A stretch of 64,000 bases of DNA from Morella rubra (taxonomy: Eukaryota > Streptophyta > Magnoliopsida > Fagales > Myricaceae). The notes beneath the pieces are model-generated. The model did not search any database and was not told the origin of the DNA. It saw only the letters and a list, made by a program, of their open reading frames with translations. Where the stretch lies: assembly GCA_003952965.2 (NCBI GenBank), contig CM025854.1:11601588-11665587 (forward strand), in the 5' to 3' direction. Every line of letters begins with the position of its first letter. Position 1 is the stretch's first letter. The position numbers and the translations under genes were made by a program. Below, one piece after another: positions 11,482 through 22,625 of the stretch.

Positions 11482-11751
11482 AGTGCATCGGTTGTAACTG
11501 ATCATCTCTTGCTTCCGTTTGTTTGTTGAACCACCGCAGTATGTTCTTTCATGTGTAACATCAACGCTGATAGTTCTGCTTCAAAGGGCGCGATTCAGAA
11601 CAGAAAATGGTTAATCTTCTTGTTTACGATTGTACTCGCAGCATATTTGAAGGAGAAAAATGAAAGTTTTGGTGATAGCTTCTGTTCAAGGATATCTTAT
11701 GAGTTATTATGGAATCTAGGACAGCAAGACAGGCTCTATGGTTGGAATTAA
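11482..11751 (+). pseudogene. Host-like exon, right half, unidentified protein
   Basis: Frame from 11487: SVVTDHLLLPFVC, one TGA at 11527, then TTAVCSFMCNINADSSAS and on to LWNLGQQDRLYGWN and a stop at 11749. About 87 codons with a single internal stop, in phase with the GLVDIISYVVKDTTSA stretch before the copia insertion once AGTGC is counted once. The protein has no motif I recognise. It may be a pseudogene or chance frame; the in-phase continuation across the insertion favours a real former exon. Confidence 0.42.
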
Positions 11752-12028
11752 AGTTCTAGGCATATTGACCCGTGTCTTGTCACTCACTCAAAAATTGAGC
11801 AACACAGAGACTATCCCAAGTATAGGAGTTATGTTGTGCAATAATTAGCCCAAAGGCCAGATCGTCTCCTTAGGGAAAATGGACTAATTTCAAATTCTCA
11901 AAGAAATAAGGAGAAATAGTAACAAAGAGAAAATAAAAATGGTGATATGTGCAATGAGTGTAAAAATAAAGGATAAAAGTTACTGAACATAGTTCAAATT
12001 CGTATTTTTGGATCTGGGAGTTTGAAAC
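11752..12028. other. Spacer, probable old repeat
   Basis: AT-rich, no frame. The stretch around 11800-11880 reads like a dispersed plant LTR-type repeat, but I cannot place it. Confidence 0.3.
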
Positions 12029-12352
12029 TGTTGGAAATATCCCCTCAAAACCAGTTATTAGAATAACTATAAGATAATTATTTCTTTTATTGTTACATGT
12101 ATTTAATACTAGTTAGATATAATGTTGTAACATAGGATGTTACACAGTTATATTGTTAAGTGAAATTGTAGAAAAGTTATGCCAGTGATTAACAAATCAA
12201 AAGGCGGGAGTATGACTTTTCAATTCGTTGTTCACTTGACAGTTGTTCTAGATGAGGTATATACCTATATACAAATAGGTCTACACTCGTTATGCCTCTA
12301 TTAAATAGCATGATAGACTCCGTCATTGAAGTAGTGACCTTAGGCAAATGAG
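12029..12352 (+). repeat. Diverged fragment of the same copia LTR family
   Basis: From TGTTGGAAATATCCCCTCAAAACC it follows the LTR at 10213 with many substitutions (shared: GATGTTACACAGTT, GTTAAGTGA, GGTCTACACTCGTT, GACTCCGTCATTGAAG). The match ends after GCAAATGAGTG. Confidence 0.82.
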
Positions 12353-13196
12353 TGCTATGATTATTGATATTGTAATTGTTTCATGAACTCAATTATATGA
12401 TGCCAAGACCTAACTAAATATTCTTTGTGCAGAATGATTAATTACTCTCTGGACCCATAAAAGACAAGACACGATCAAATGGAGACATGACAGAACAAGA
12501 GAGCTTTTAGAAGATGTCAACTGTCTATGAGCAAGAGAAAAGCCAGCCTATGAGAGAAGATTCCTTGTAACCAAATTTGACATCTTTTGCCTCTTTCCTT
12601 TAATCGATTTTGGTATCTTTTCTCTAACAAAATTTGGTTATCTTTTTTTTCTCTCTTCTAACCCAATTTTGCATATTTGTTTGTGAAAAAATTAACAAAA
12701 AAAGGGATCAAAGTTTGAAAAAAAAAACACCTTAACAACGAATCGAAGTTTAAAAACGATACTATTTTGAAAACATGAGCTTGTTCTTCATCAAGAACAG
12801 GAAGAACAACAAGAACATGAAGAATATGAAGAACATCAATAGATGTAAGAATCATTTTGAAAACGCAATAGATTCCCAATAATCTTCTTGAAAACTTTTG
12901 AATCAAAATCAAAGATAACCATCCTAAACTTTACCTCTAGCAAAACCAAAATCCTCTTTCGATCTTCTAAGCTTTGTTTCTTCATTTTCTACTCAAATTC
13001 ACTTTTATTTCTTCTAGCCTTTCCATTTCTTCACTACTCGGTTTTTCTCTTCTCTGTGAAAGCACTATGATTTCAATCAAATGGCAAGTTCTCTCAATTG
13101 CCGAACCCCTCTATTTATAGGCTTCGAAGGCTTAGTTGCTAAGTTTCGTCAATTGTCCAACCGATTATTCTTTCATCCTTATCCACAAGTCATCTC
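12353..13196. other. Spacer, no gene seen
   Basis: AT-rich with poly-A and poly-T runs. Small frames near 12658-13070 are low-complexity Phe/Leu-rich and look like chance. The last five bases, ATCTC, are the target-site duplication of the next element. Confidence 0.4.
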
Positions 13197-14363
13197 TATT
13201 GGCTTTTAGTCACAATCCATATTTTGATGATAACAATAAAGAAATTGAACTAGATAATCGAGATCCAACTAAGCATGGAAATAGAAATCAATCAAGCAAC
13301 GACCATATCATATAAAGCGACTCAGAAGTGAAGACTCAAGACTCTAGGGTAAACTTTGTAACTCTAAGGTCTCATTAGTAGAAGGATTTGAATCACACAC
13401 TGCATATTTTTCAAAACCAATCATAAACCTTTTTATCTCAATTTCAAGTTTGGTAAATAAAATATGTCTCAAGCATTTTCAAATCATACCTTTATAACTC
13501 CCAAATCTCTTTTATATCCTTGGAGAGTTAGATTTGGAGATAGGGTCTTAAGATAGTCAAAAATCATGCTTCAAAATATTTTTAGATTGTTGTTTTAGTT
13601 ATAGCGATTGATCGGTTGGTATACCGGCTGACCAAGTATCAACTGCTTCATATAGCGGTCAATCGATACAACTTAAGTTTTGACAAACTCATCCCCAATA
13701 GCTAGAAACGGCCATTTTTGTCTTGAAGCTTATAAATAGACCACTGTTCAGCTTGAAAAATGTGCTGGAACGACCATTGATCATTTATCAAGTTTGAGTG
13801 ATATCAAAACCTTCAAATCTTAGATTTTTCATCTCATTCACACAAAATTCTCTCACTTTCATTTCCTTGCTATTGTGTGAAATCAAAGAGATAGATTTTC
13901 ATTGTAATATCCATTCCATTGAGGGAGTCTTGTTGTTGTAAAATCACTCTACTTCATTATTAGAAGAGAGAGATTCTCTTGTGGCCTTTCGGTGAGGTGT
14001 GTTCATTGAAAGAAGGAGGTTTGTGAGGGTGTTCACAAAACTCGATCTTGAGACATGGAGAGCTACTTCTCAAAGCTCAAGTGTAAGAAACTATTCCTTG
14101 GTGTAAGGGAACTAGTGGAGAAATCTCAAGGCTTGTGAAGGAGCTTGAGGGGTGGATGTAGGCAGATTTGCCGAACTACCTAAAAATCTTGTGTTTGCTC
14201 TCTCTCTAACTCTCTCTTTATTTTCAGCACTCTTGTATTAATTATTGCATATTGGTTGTAGTGGGATTGTTTTAACTTTACAAACACATTTTTGGGGCTG
14301 AATCGAAAAAGTTTTTAAAACTCAATTCACTACCTCTTGGGTTGTCTTAATCTTAGAACTCCA
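13197..14363 (+). repeat. Solo LTR, SIRE-like copia, TSD ATCTC
   Basis: 1167 bases from TATTGGCTTTTAGTCACAAT to CTTAGAACTCCA, flanked by ATCTC at 13192-13196 and 14364-14368. Its start (TTGGCTTTT...GATGATAAC), its GTGGATGTAGGC...GCCGAACTACCTAAAAATC segment and its end (TTGGGTTGTCTTAATCTTAG) match, in reverse complement, the LTRs of the element at 29289-34023. No internal sequence remains, so recombination between two LTRs is the likely origin. Confidence 0.88.
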
Positions 14364-14368
14364 ATCTC

Positions 14369-15316
14369 TATCGAGAAGTTGATACCAAGGTTAACGGGGG
14401 AAAGGCGTGGGACATCTCGTGAGCACCTCGAGATGGTTGGAATGCTTTAGGTGAAATGGATACCTCGGAATAGTAATGAGACTTCAGGATAATGAGAAGG
14501 TCAAGAAAGTGTATGGGTATCTCGGGATATTTGTGGGAATGTCGGGAAACACTTTGGAATATACTCTAACTCATACACTCAGATAGATAAGCTCATCACC
14601 CAAGTAGAACACGAAGGGATACAAAGATCATCACCTAATGTAATTCAACATGGGATACAGAGCAAAAACTAGTCACCTATCGGAATCCACCGAAAGATAT
14701 AAGAGTTGAACTTGCTACCTATCCGAATCCATCGAAGGATAAGAATTGAACTTGCCACCTATTGGAATCCGCCAAAGGATAAGAGTTTATAGAAGAAATC
14801 CTTCCTCAAAGTAGCCTAAGACTCAAGTTATATAAACACTTAAAATCTCTATTTTTCCACTACTAGAGAGAGGTTTAAATAGTAAAGCTTGGAACAACCC
14901 TCTAAGCATGAGTAAATGAGAAATACAACTTTTAAAATATTAATTGAAACTTAGGAAACATAAAATTCTATTAGGAAAATGAAAAGACATATTGAAAATC
15001 CAAAAGAAAAAGCTAAAAATAGCAAAATCGTCCAAAATTCGCTAGACCTCGAAATTAGCTGCCAGCCTGACCTCCTGGAGTAATTTAACCATAACTTCAT
15101 CTAGAAAACTCCAAATTGTACGTTGTTTGATGTGTTGGAAACTAAACTCATAGAGCTTTCTAACAAGTCATAACTTGAATAGATACTCTTTGTAAATCAT
15201 TCCATACTTTAATTTCAATCATGACCTTCAATGCTGACCACACCTGTGTCACAAGTCATCTCTATCTCTATCCACAATTTCCTCTCTATCCACAACTTTA
15301 TCTCTATCCACAATTA
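14369..15316. other. Spacer with three-unit 40-bp repeat
   Basis: No gene. 14675-14790 holds three imperfect copies of about 40 bases (ACCTATCGGAATCCACCGAA, then AGATAAGAGTTGAACTTGC). TATCCACAA-type strings recur at 15290-15320. The rest looks like old LTR-type sequence that I cannot classify. Confidence 0.4.
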
Positions 15317-15357
15317 TCTAAAATAATGACTTTTAGGGCATACTTTTTACAATCGCA
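15317..15357 (-). repeat. Short copia LTR end fragment
   Basis: On the minus strand TGTAAAAAGTATGCCCTAAA, then AGTCATTATTTTAGATAATTG, matching the start of the LTR at 57434. Only about 40 bases remain. Confidence 0.65.
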
Positions 15358-15363
15358 AGGTTC

Positions 15364-15645
15364 TATTACATCATCGAGTACTTGGGCCTTCCCTGCGTAG
15401 AAGGATTTCTACCGCTGCACAAAAGGGTTAGGTATCATCTGTGCACATTTCAAGAGTCCGGTGACTCGACGAGACGAAAGGAGGTGTTTAACTAGAGACA
15501 TTCATCACTGAGAAACATTGTGGAACGAACCTTTTTGCACTTGAAGAATAGGTGGATATTTTAAACAACTTGTTGCGATACCCTTTAGCGAGATAGCAAA
15601 ATATTATAATTGTGTGTTATTTTCTTCACAATTTTCATTCGAGTG
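15364..15645 (+). pseudogene. PIF/Harbinger transposase (DDE_Tnp_4) C-terminal relic
   Basis: One frame from 15364 reads YYIIEYLGLPCVEGFLPLH, then KRVRYHL, then KEVFN, a TAG, and RHSSLRNIVERTFLHLKNRW. This is the end of Harbinger transposases (YYLxDxGY...GFLxPxRxxRYHL...FNxRHSSLRNxIERxFGxLKxRW), including the last catalytic acidic region. After a stop at 15562 another frame gives RYPLARQQNIII-like codons. The N-terminal half is missing, and an LTR fragment abuts the break. The transposase would cut and paste the element at TWA sites; this copy is dead. Confidence 0.8.
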
Positions 15646-16965
15646 TGCGGCAACCCCGAAAGTTGGTACCCATATTATGCAGACCATATTGGCTAGCAGA
15701 AAGATGACGTCGGTATTTTTCAGTAAGGCGAGCGGATGTGTAGCCCATAACACCTCTTCTCAACTAGTGGCCATACACGCAAAACGAGAAGAAATTACGG
15801 ATTTGATGAATGGGCGAACGAGTGATTATCTTCAAGCGTAGGCTAGAGTGATGGTTATTTTGTGGTCGTGTGGTTTACTGGTATGGCTAGTTTGTGTCCA
15901 TATCTGAACATTTTAATATTTTATGCTTTTGCACGGTGTTGAATATTTGAATATATGACTATATCATCCGTATATTGTTCTCGTTTATTGCAAAAAGTGC
16001 CAGACATTATCTAGAATCTTGAGCGAGACGATGACCCATGATGGACCATATATATTCTAATTGCGGAGCATAGGCCCTATGCGCATTTACATAGCTTGTA
16101 CGGACAAGAATTACAGATGATAGTTTTATCGGTCTCCACTACAAGGGGTTTGTATTTTTCATTTCCTTTGTTTTGCTTATGGCCATAGCGATATTAATCG
16201 AGATCTGTTGGGTTTGCAGGACCACACTTGGCAGGGAAGAAGCTAGGATTTCCCTTAAGGAAGGCCAAATATAATTTTTACTTGAATTTTTTTTTTTCTA
16301 ATCGGGTGCCCAAGCTAGCTTAGGGTGTACCTCGACTAATCTCAAAGCCTTTAAATTTTCATTATAATCAAAATAAGCATAGTCAAAGTGTAACAGACAT
16401 ACTCTAAAACTTAAAAAAGAAATCAATTTTAAACTTTAAATTAACTGTAAAAGCCATTAAGGGAAAAAAAACTGTGAAAGCCAAATTTTCATCAATTATG
16501 CTAATTAAACCGGACGTTCATTCAACGAGTAAAAGTCATCAATTATTATATCAATACTAAAACTTTGTGCACGCCGAATGCAATCAAAAGTTTAAAATCT
16601 TCGGAATAAAGGACTCATAAACTATTGACAAAGGCATAAAAGTAATATTAAAATATAGCCAAAATAACATAGGCAAGCATAAATAACAGAGCAATAATAT
16701 ATAATTGGACAATAATAATGAAATGGGTATGCTTTTGGGAAAAAAAAAAAGACAATAATAATTAAATGTATTAACATTTAGAATTCTAACTTTAAAGAGA
16801 AATTTTTATATGTGTAATGCAAAGAGTTTATTGTATTCCAAGGGTTAAGTATGTATTTTGAGATTTTTTGTAGATGAGGTAAAATAGTGGGAGAGAGAGA
16901 AAAGAAAGGTCATTGAGAGTAAATCAAGACAATAAGAGTGTAAATCGTGAGAGGCAGGAAGTGAG
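15646..16965. other. Spacer, no gene recognised
   Basis: A 75-codon plus-strand frame at 15614-15841 continues past the Harbinger relic and may be decayed transposon DNA. 16270-16960 is AT-rich with homopolymer runs. I see no gene. Confidence 0.35.
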
Positions 16966-17669
16966 TGTCACATCCCTCGTGTTCATTTTAAGTCTCTAAG
17001 CTCTCTTTGTAGTAACAGAGATGCATAAAAGGTGAGATTACGACAAGTCATTATCCTACAAGTCTCAAGACTGTAGTATTTTCCTTGAGGTATATAAAGA
17101 TTACTATGTAATAAGGAAAATCAGCGGAAGACTTGTAAACATAACTCAGGAGACAAAATGGTGAAAATAGGAATCAAATTCAAATAAAATAGACTGATAT
17201 ACTAGAAAGCAAGCAAAGCCATGACATAAATAGGAAAAACAGTACTCTGAAAAATAAAATAAAAGAAAAATAACCAATCCGTTGGGGTTAGGGATTAGAG
17301 GAAGACTTTAGGTCCTTACAAAACCTAGGCTAACATAGGTAAGCCTATATTAGGATCTCTAACCCTATTGTTCAAGATTAATTACAGACAAGCCCCACTA
17401 TGTAAAGGAAAAACATAAAACACAAGCATTTCTCAAGAAGAGTCTTCATCGAATGATACGGTAAAATATATTAAATTAAAGAGCTCAAAAATATAAGAAT
17501 GAGGTTATTTTTCTCATAATTTTTGGCTATGTAAAACTATTTTTAGGGATTTTTCACTATTTTAACTAATAAAATAATTAAATTCGAAAATAGTAATTAA
17601 ATACTATTTATTATAATTAATTAAGAAAATTAGGGTAACTAATAATACTTAGAGGGTCGGGGTATTACA
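16966..17669. repeat. Solo LTR, 704 bp, TSD GTGAG
   Basis: It runs from TGTCACATCCCTCG to GGGTCGGGGTATTACA and is flanked by GTGAG at 16961-16965 and 17670-17674. Ends are TG...CA. The end, read on the minus strand as TGTAATACCCCGACCC, resembles the LTR start of plant Ty3/gypsy elements, so the orientation is probably minus, but no internal part remains to decide it. Confidence 0.8.
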
Positions 17670-17879
17670 GTGAGAGACAAAGAATAGAGGAATTTTAGAA
17701 AAGAGGGAGGGAGAAGATTTTTTGAAAAAAAGAGAAGGAGAGAGAAAAGTAAAAAAGACACACTCTTAGTAATTTATTTCTTTTAAAAATTAGGTAGCCC
17801 ACTTATAAAGTAGTTAATTATTCCCTCTGTAGCTACAAGAAATAGGAGATTAGGTGACAAATTTTTAGGCGTCAACCTA

Positions 17880-18560
17880 AATTTTGTCACCTAAAGTGAG
17901 TTTCCTTGACAAACATTAATTTCGTCACCCAAAATCATCCAGGAATGCCAAATCCGTCCGGACAGGTCCTAAAACCATTCAAACGATTTTGTGGTGTGAC
18001 GAAATACACTTCGTTGTGAATGAGTGATGATATAAATCATCACAAATACTTAATAGCCGTCCGGACCCATAAACAAGCTGTTCGGACATGTATCTGGGTG
18101 ATAAAATCCAAATCATCGTAACTGAATGACGATTAGAATCGTCACAAATTTTTCAAGTCCGTTCGGATGTTATTTTGAAAACATCTGAACATATTTTACC
18201 TAACGAATAATATCATCAACACATAGTGACAAATTAAAAATCGTCATGAACACTCAATACCGTTCTGACGTATACACGAGCATTCCAACAGCGAAAAAAA
18301 ACCCGTCCGGACGCAAAAAATATGTCTGCATAGGTATGAATGCCTTTTCCGTGAATTGTGTGGTTCCACATTGCAAAACTTCACACATGTGATGTCGAAA
18401 CTATCCAAACCTACACAAACTGTCCAGACGAATGTAAGTTCTAGAAGATTTTCAACTCTGCCATATTTAATGACGTTGAATTTGATTGGGCCACATGTGA
18501 ATATAACCTTTGAGAACCATCCGAACACCTAAGGAATCCGTGTGGACGCCTAGCTTGTCA
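17880..18560. repeat. CACTA 5' subterminal repeat array
   Basis: Repeated GTCCGGAC/GTTCGGAC-type motifs in both orientations, for example near 17958, 18058, 18088, 18168, 18305 and 18422, mixed with GTCAC/GTGAC. In En/Spm such motifs bind the element's DNA-binding protein. Similar arrays occur at 21140-21650, 22930-23040 and 23560-23740. Confidence 0.65.
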
Positions 18561-19035
18561 CATCAACCCTACCAGACTTGTCAAAATCACACTTTCATTA
18601 TCTCTTCTCTCAAACTTTTCTCTCAAACATTTTCACTATTTTAAGATTTGTTTCAACATCTCTCAAACAACTTCAGGAAAAACCTTCTTCTTCATGACTA
18701 TGCTTTTCAATTTCATGCTTGTCAATTGCTTTTCAATTTTATTATTTTTTGTTGGATTATAAAGTTGTTTTCTTTGTGTTCATCGAAGTACCGTTCAGAC
18801 TCTTGAATTTTGACATTTGGATGTGTTGCAACATGTTTGGCGCCTTCTAAATGGAAATGTTAATGTTGAATTATGTGCAAATGGGTTATGCTTAAGTTTG
18901 GAGGATTTTTGCTAGGTTGACCATAGATCACTCCAGGAAAAGTATCACTAATGCAGGAGCACAGACAAAGCGACCAGCTTAGGCAGATGCTTTAGTAGCG
19001 GAGCTGAGGAAGAGTATTCGAGCGATAGTGGAGCC

Positions 19036-20368
19036 TAGGGCTATTCAACCCCAGTATAGGTCGGTTTTCAAATATTGATCACCTATACCTACACCGTTAA
19101 GGGCGAAAATCAGCCCGTAGTGGTTGCGGTTTTAGTGGTAGCGGTTCCAGTTAACCTACATTTATATTGGGCCATTTTTTTTTGGCATTTTATGCTAGGA
19201 ATAAAACTTGCAATAGCCTAAAACACTGCTATGACAATTCTCCAAGCATGAGGCAATAGCCAAAAACTCTGCAGCCGAATTCCTTCTAACAAAAAATGTA
19301 TAAACTTGCAAACATAAACACAAACAGTATCCCCTTGATGTTATATTTGTTGTTTCAACTAATTCAAATTTCAAAATGCAGTATACAAGAAGTTGGACGC
19401 TAACCGACTTAGTTCTCTGCCACTCTCATTTCCATACAAGAGCCTAAAGTACCCTGTGTGAAAATATGTAACCCCAAACATCTTAGAGCCACTTCTTTTC
19501 CTTGAACTGCTGGAAAGAAACCATTATTCAATCACAGTCATTATTTTGAATGACAAATAATCCCAGAAGTCCAATTCCAAGACAATACAATTCTTAGATT
19601 ACATAATATGGGATTATATATAGAGTTCAAATATCATCATACATTTAAAAGACTCACAAAAAGAACATTTGCTGCATAGGTCTTCCTTAGCAAGCGCTGA
19701 TCCTTTGCTGTACAAGTTTTTTGAGAGATCGAACCAGAGGTTTTGGGGCTACAATAGCGAATACAGAGAGGGTTTAGTAGAAAAATGGCTAAATTCAAAC
19801 CGTACCACACCTAAACAGCATATAAACTCACAAAATGATCAACTACTGCAAAACAAACAAGATCCCCCATTTAGCTTATACTATAGAGTGCAGCAACAAC
19901 AAGAAGAAAAAAAAATTAAAACCCTAAAAATTGCAAACAAATCAAGAAAAGTTAAAGTGAAGGAGGGGAGAAGATGAGAGTACCTGTGGTGGTCGGCGAA
20001 GAGGCACGACCGGTGTGGTGTTGCTGTGCGCCTGTGCATAGGTAGTTTGGAGAGGAGGGAGGGAAAGAGTGGCAAACGATGTAGAAATGGGAGGGGTTAA
20101 CTATTGAAGAAGAAATGGGAGGCCAGGGGTGACAAAATGATGTAGTTTTTCATTAAGAGAAAATGTATTTCATTTAAAAAAAAAAAAAAAAAAAAAATAA
20201 ACCCAGTTTAAAGTACCAGTACGTCGGGTAACCTGGAATTGGTAAACCCACCGGGTTTTTCAAAATTTATGCTACCGGTACCAGCACTGGCTAGCCCGGG
20301 TACTAGGAACTGATTTTGGTGCGAATGCCTGTTCCACTGGATTTTATCGGAGGCTTTGAACATCCCTA
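19036..20368. mobile_element. hAT-type element, 1.33 kb, 8-bp TSD
   Basis: Terminal inverted repeats TAGGGCTATTCAA (19036) and, on the other strand, TAGGGATGTTCAA (ending 20368) agree at 11 of 13 bases. Flanks GTGGAGCC (19028-19035) and GTGGAGTC (20369-20376) agree at 7 of 8, the 8-bp duplication of hAT elements. The subterminal regions are rich in ACCGGT and GTACC. There is no transposase, so it is non-autonomous. The interior, read on the minus strand, has exon-like and splice-like signals. Confidence 0.85.
19480..20080 (-). pseudogene. Possible captured host gene fragment inside the hAT element
   Basis: On the minus strand a short Met frame from 20075 runs MPLFPSLLSKLPMHRRTATP and on to a donor-like CACCACAG|GTACTC near 19980. 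Further on are an acceptor-like GCTATTGTAG (about 19745), a coding-like stretch to 19660 ending at GTGAGT, and an acceptor TTTCCAG (19513) before QFKEKKWL and a stop near 19490. The order donor-acceptor-donor-acceptor suggests a transduplicated gene piece. I cannot name the parent gene, and the frames are short enough to be chance. Confidence 0.35.
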
Positions 20369-21959
20369 GTGGAGTCGATGCATACGTTGTGCATGGAGCT
20401 CCATACCCGATTGAGCAATCTGGAGAATAATGTTGCTCTAACGGAGAGGGTTCTGAGGGAAGAGTTGAATGCTATGCAGATGGAACTGATTTTTATGAGA
20501 GAACACGTATCCCAGGTTTAATAGTCTCTCTATACCATTTCAATACAGCTCCGGACACTCATCAAAAGGTTGGATAATATGGAGGAGCAGTTGGAGCATG
20601 TTCGTGACACCCTCGGATAAGATCTGGACCAGCCAACTCTTATTCGTAATTCAGACTAGTCTATGACTTATGCTTAGTTAGTGTCCGGCTTTGATTCGGA
20701 CTAGTCTCTTATTTATGTTTTTTCGCTATTATTTACTTATGCTTGGTTAGTCTCCCACTTGTACTAGACTTTATGATTATATTTTTCGTTCGGTATTTTG
20801 ATTATGTTTGTATTTTATATTAATTATGTTTTTTATTAGTTTAAATTTATTACAATTTAAACGGACGATTTGTACAATTAAATGGATGATTAATACAAAT
20901 GCTAAGTTAACTGAACAATTAGTACAATTAGTTATAACGGATGTTTAACTATATTTATTTTTTTATGTATTCAAAATAAATAAATAAAGTTAAAATTTTG
21001 TGTTGAATTACATTTAGTTAGTTAATTGATTTAAATAAATTAAATTGAGTGAATTAAATAGGATCCATAATCAATTAATGAATTAAAGTAATGTCAAATA
21101 AATCTGCTAAGCGTTCACACATTGTAATGTCCCATTCGGATGCCTAACATTAATCGACATCGTTGGAATGCACAAAAAACATCATCCAAATGCATTTATC
21201 GCAGTCAGATGGCTTACACGTGTTTAATGAGGATGAAAGTTGAGAATAACTTTAAGCGTCTGCACGATTTAGCATCAAGTTCGGATGGTAAGATAAAACG
21301 ATACCGTTGGAGCAAACGATGATACCGTCCAAACGTCTGTGTAATAGTTGCATGGCTTACATGAGTTTACCCAAGACGACGGTTGAAAACAACTGTAGCC
21401 ATCCAGACGGTTGGCAGAGCCTCTGGACATGATGTGACATTTATTCAGCCAAACGTGTGCTTCCACGTCGTACTAAGCAAGGAGAATTGTGTCTAGACTC
21501 TCAACCATCGTTCGGACGCTCTTAATGTTTTGAACCGTTTCAAACGGTTCAATTTTTGGCATTTAATGCTGTAGACTTTCATTAGGCCACGTGTGTTGAA
21601 AAGTGTCTGACGGGGGGACCCCATCCGGACAGCATCCAAGAATTGTCAAATACGAACAAGTTTGACATTTTCAGTTATACCGTGTGTTTCATCCCCAAAA
21701 ATATCTCAACCCTCACGTGTTTTCTTCCCAATTTTGACGTAAACTCATTCCTTCGAGGCTCTAATCACATCCAGGTATGTTTTATTCATTTTTAGCATGA
21801 TTTTAGCGATAAAAATTTCATTTTTTATTTTAGTTCTACGTATAGAATTTCTATTCCGAACGATGTTGGGTCTGTATACGTTTATTTTAGAAGAAAACAA
21901 TATGCAACATGGGCAGTTGCTTCCTTTTTGGCAATCATGCACTTGATCCTATAGCATCA

Positions 21960-22625
21960 ACCCAAAGAAGCACATGACTGAGCTTGCTCTTCACCAGGCC
22001 TAGTTCATGTACCTGGTTGCGTGAAGGGAGCCAGTTGATTTGGCATCATACATATTCCAATCCATTCATGTAGAGGCCCTGAATACTGATACGGTCATTT
22101 CCCTATCTTACGGTATTCTACTAACTCAGTTCCTGCATGTTATGCTGGTACCCGAGGGTCCTGACAAGACAAAGGGGTATCCATTTGGGCTGATCAAGAC
22201 TACACTCTTGTGTTCCATAGTCCAGACACGCCGAAGGCTGAGTACTGTGCAAGCAGCTATTGGTAGACAACAGGAGCAGCCTCGGGGGATTGAAGAGCGG
22301 GATCCTGGATAGAGCTCAACCCAGGGACTTGGGGTAGAGCAACAGAATTGAGTGGCAAATCTGAAGGCCTAGCTGAGTCAGACTGCGAGCGGTCATGCAG
22401 CCCGCCCATCATATATCGAGTGATATCAATGCTCGACTTATGGCTTTAGAGAGTAAGGTCGGCTAGCAGGACTCTCTATGGAAAAATGAGGTGGATGCAG
22501 TTCATTCTAATCTGAAGGTCGTGACATCTGGTACACATTTACACGCCTTGACTCTGCAGGTCGGTGAGATGGAGGAGCACTTGAGGCGTGTACAGGTGGT
22601 TTTATAGCTTGCGGATGAGGAGCAG
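21960..22625 (+). pseudogene. CACTA-associated plant-transposon protein relic
   Basis: Frame 22040-22312 holds ASYIFQSIHVEAL, SLSYGILLTQFLHVML and VPEGPDKTKGYPFG. This resembles the putative plant transposon protein family found next to plant transposases. Upstream codons (TELALHQA, YLVA) extend it in phase with stops. Downstream, 22430-22600 gives a coiled-coil-like stretch. Function is unknown; it is broken by several stops. Confidence 0.5.

Larger units (their letters stand above)
18950..20640 (+). pseudogene. CACTA coiled-coil protein relic, split by hAT
   Basis: Before the hAT insertion the frame reads LRKSIRAIVE (to 19035). After it, from 20377, it continues MHTLCMELHTRLSNLENN, then LTERVLREELNAMQMEL, and near 20580 MEEQLEHVRDTLG. 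Heptad-like Leu spacing suggests a coiled coil. A related tail (VGEMEEHLRRVQVV) ends the frame near 22600, so the same protein part exists twice in this element. Confidence 0.5.

Noticed and set aside
14675..14790. CRISPR-like direct repeats
   Set aside because: Three imperfect units without unique spacers, in a plant nuclear sequence.
19669..19977. 102-codon plus-strand frame inside the hAT element
   Set aside because: The splice-like signals and the short terminal exon lie on the other strand; this frame ends in a Lys-rich, A-rich tail typical of chance.
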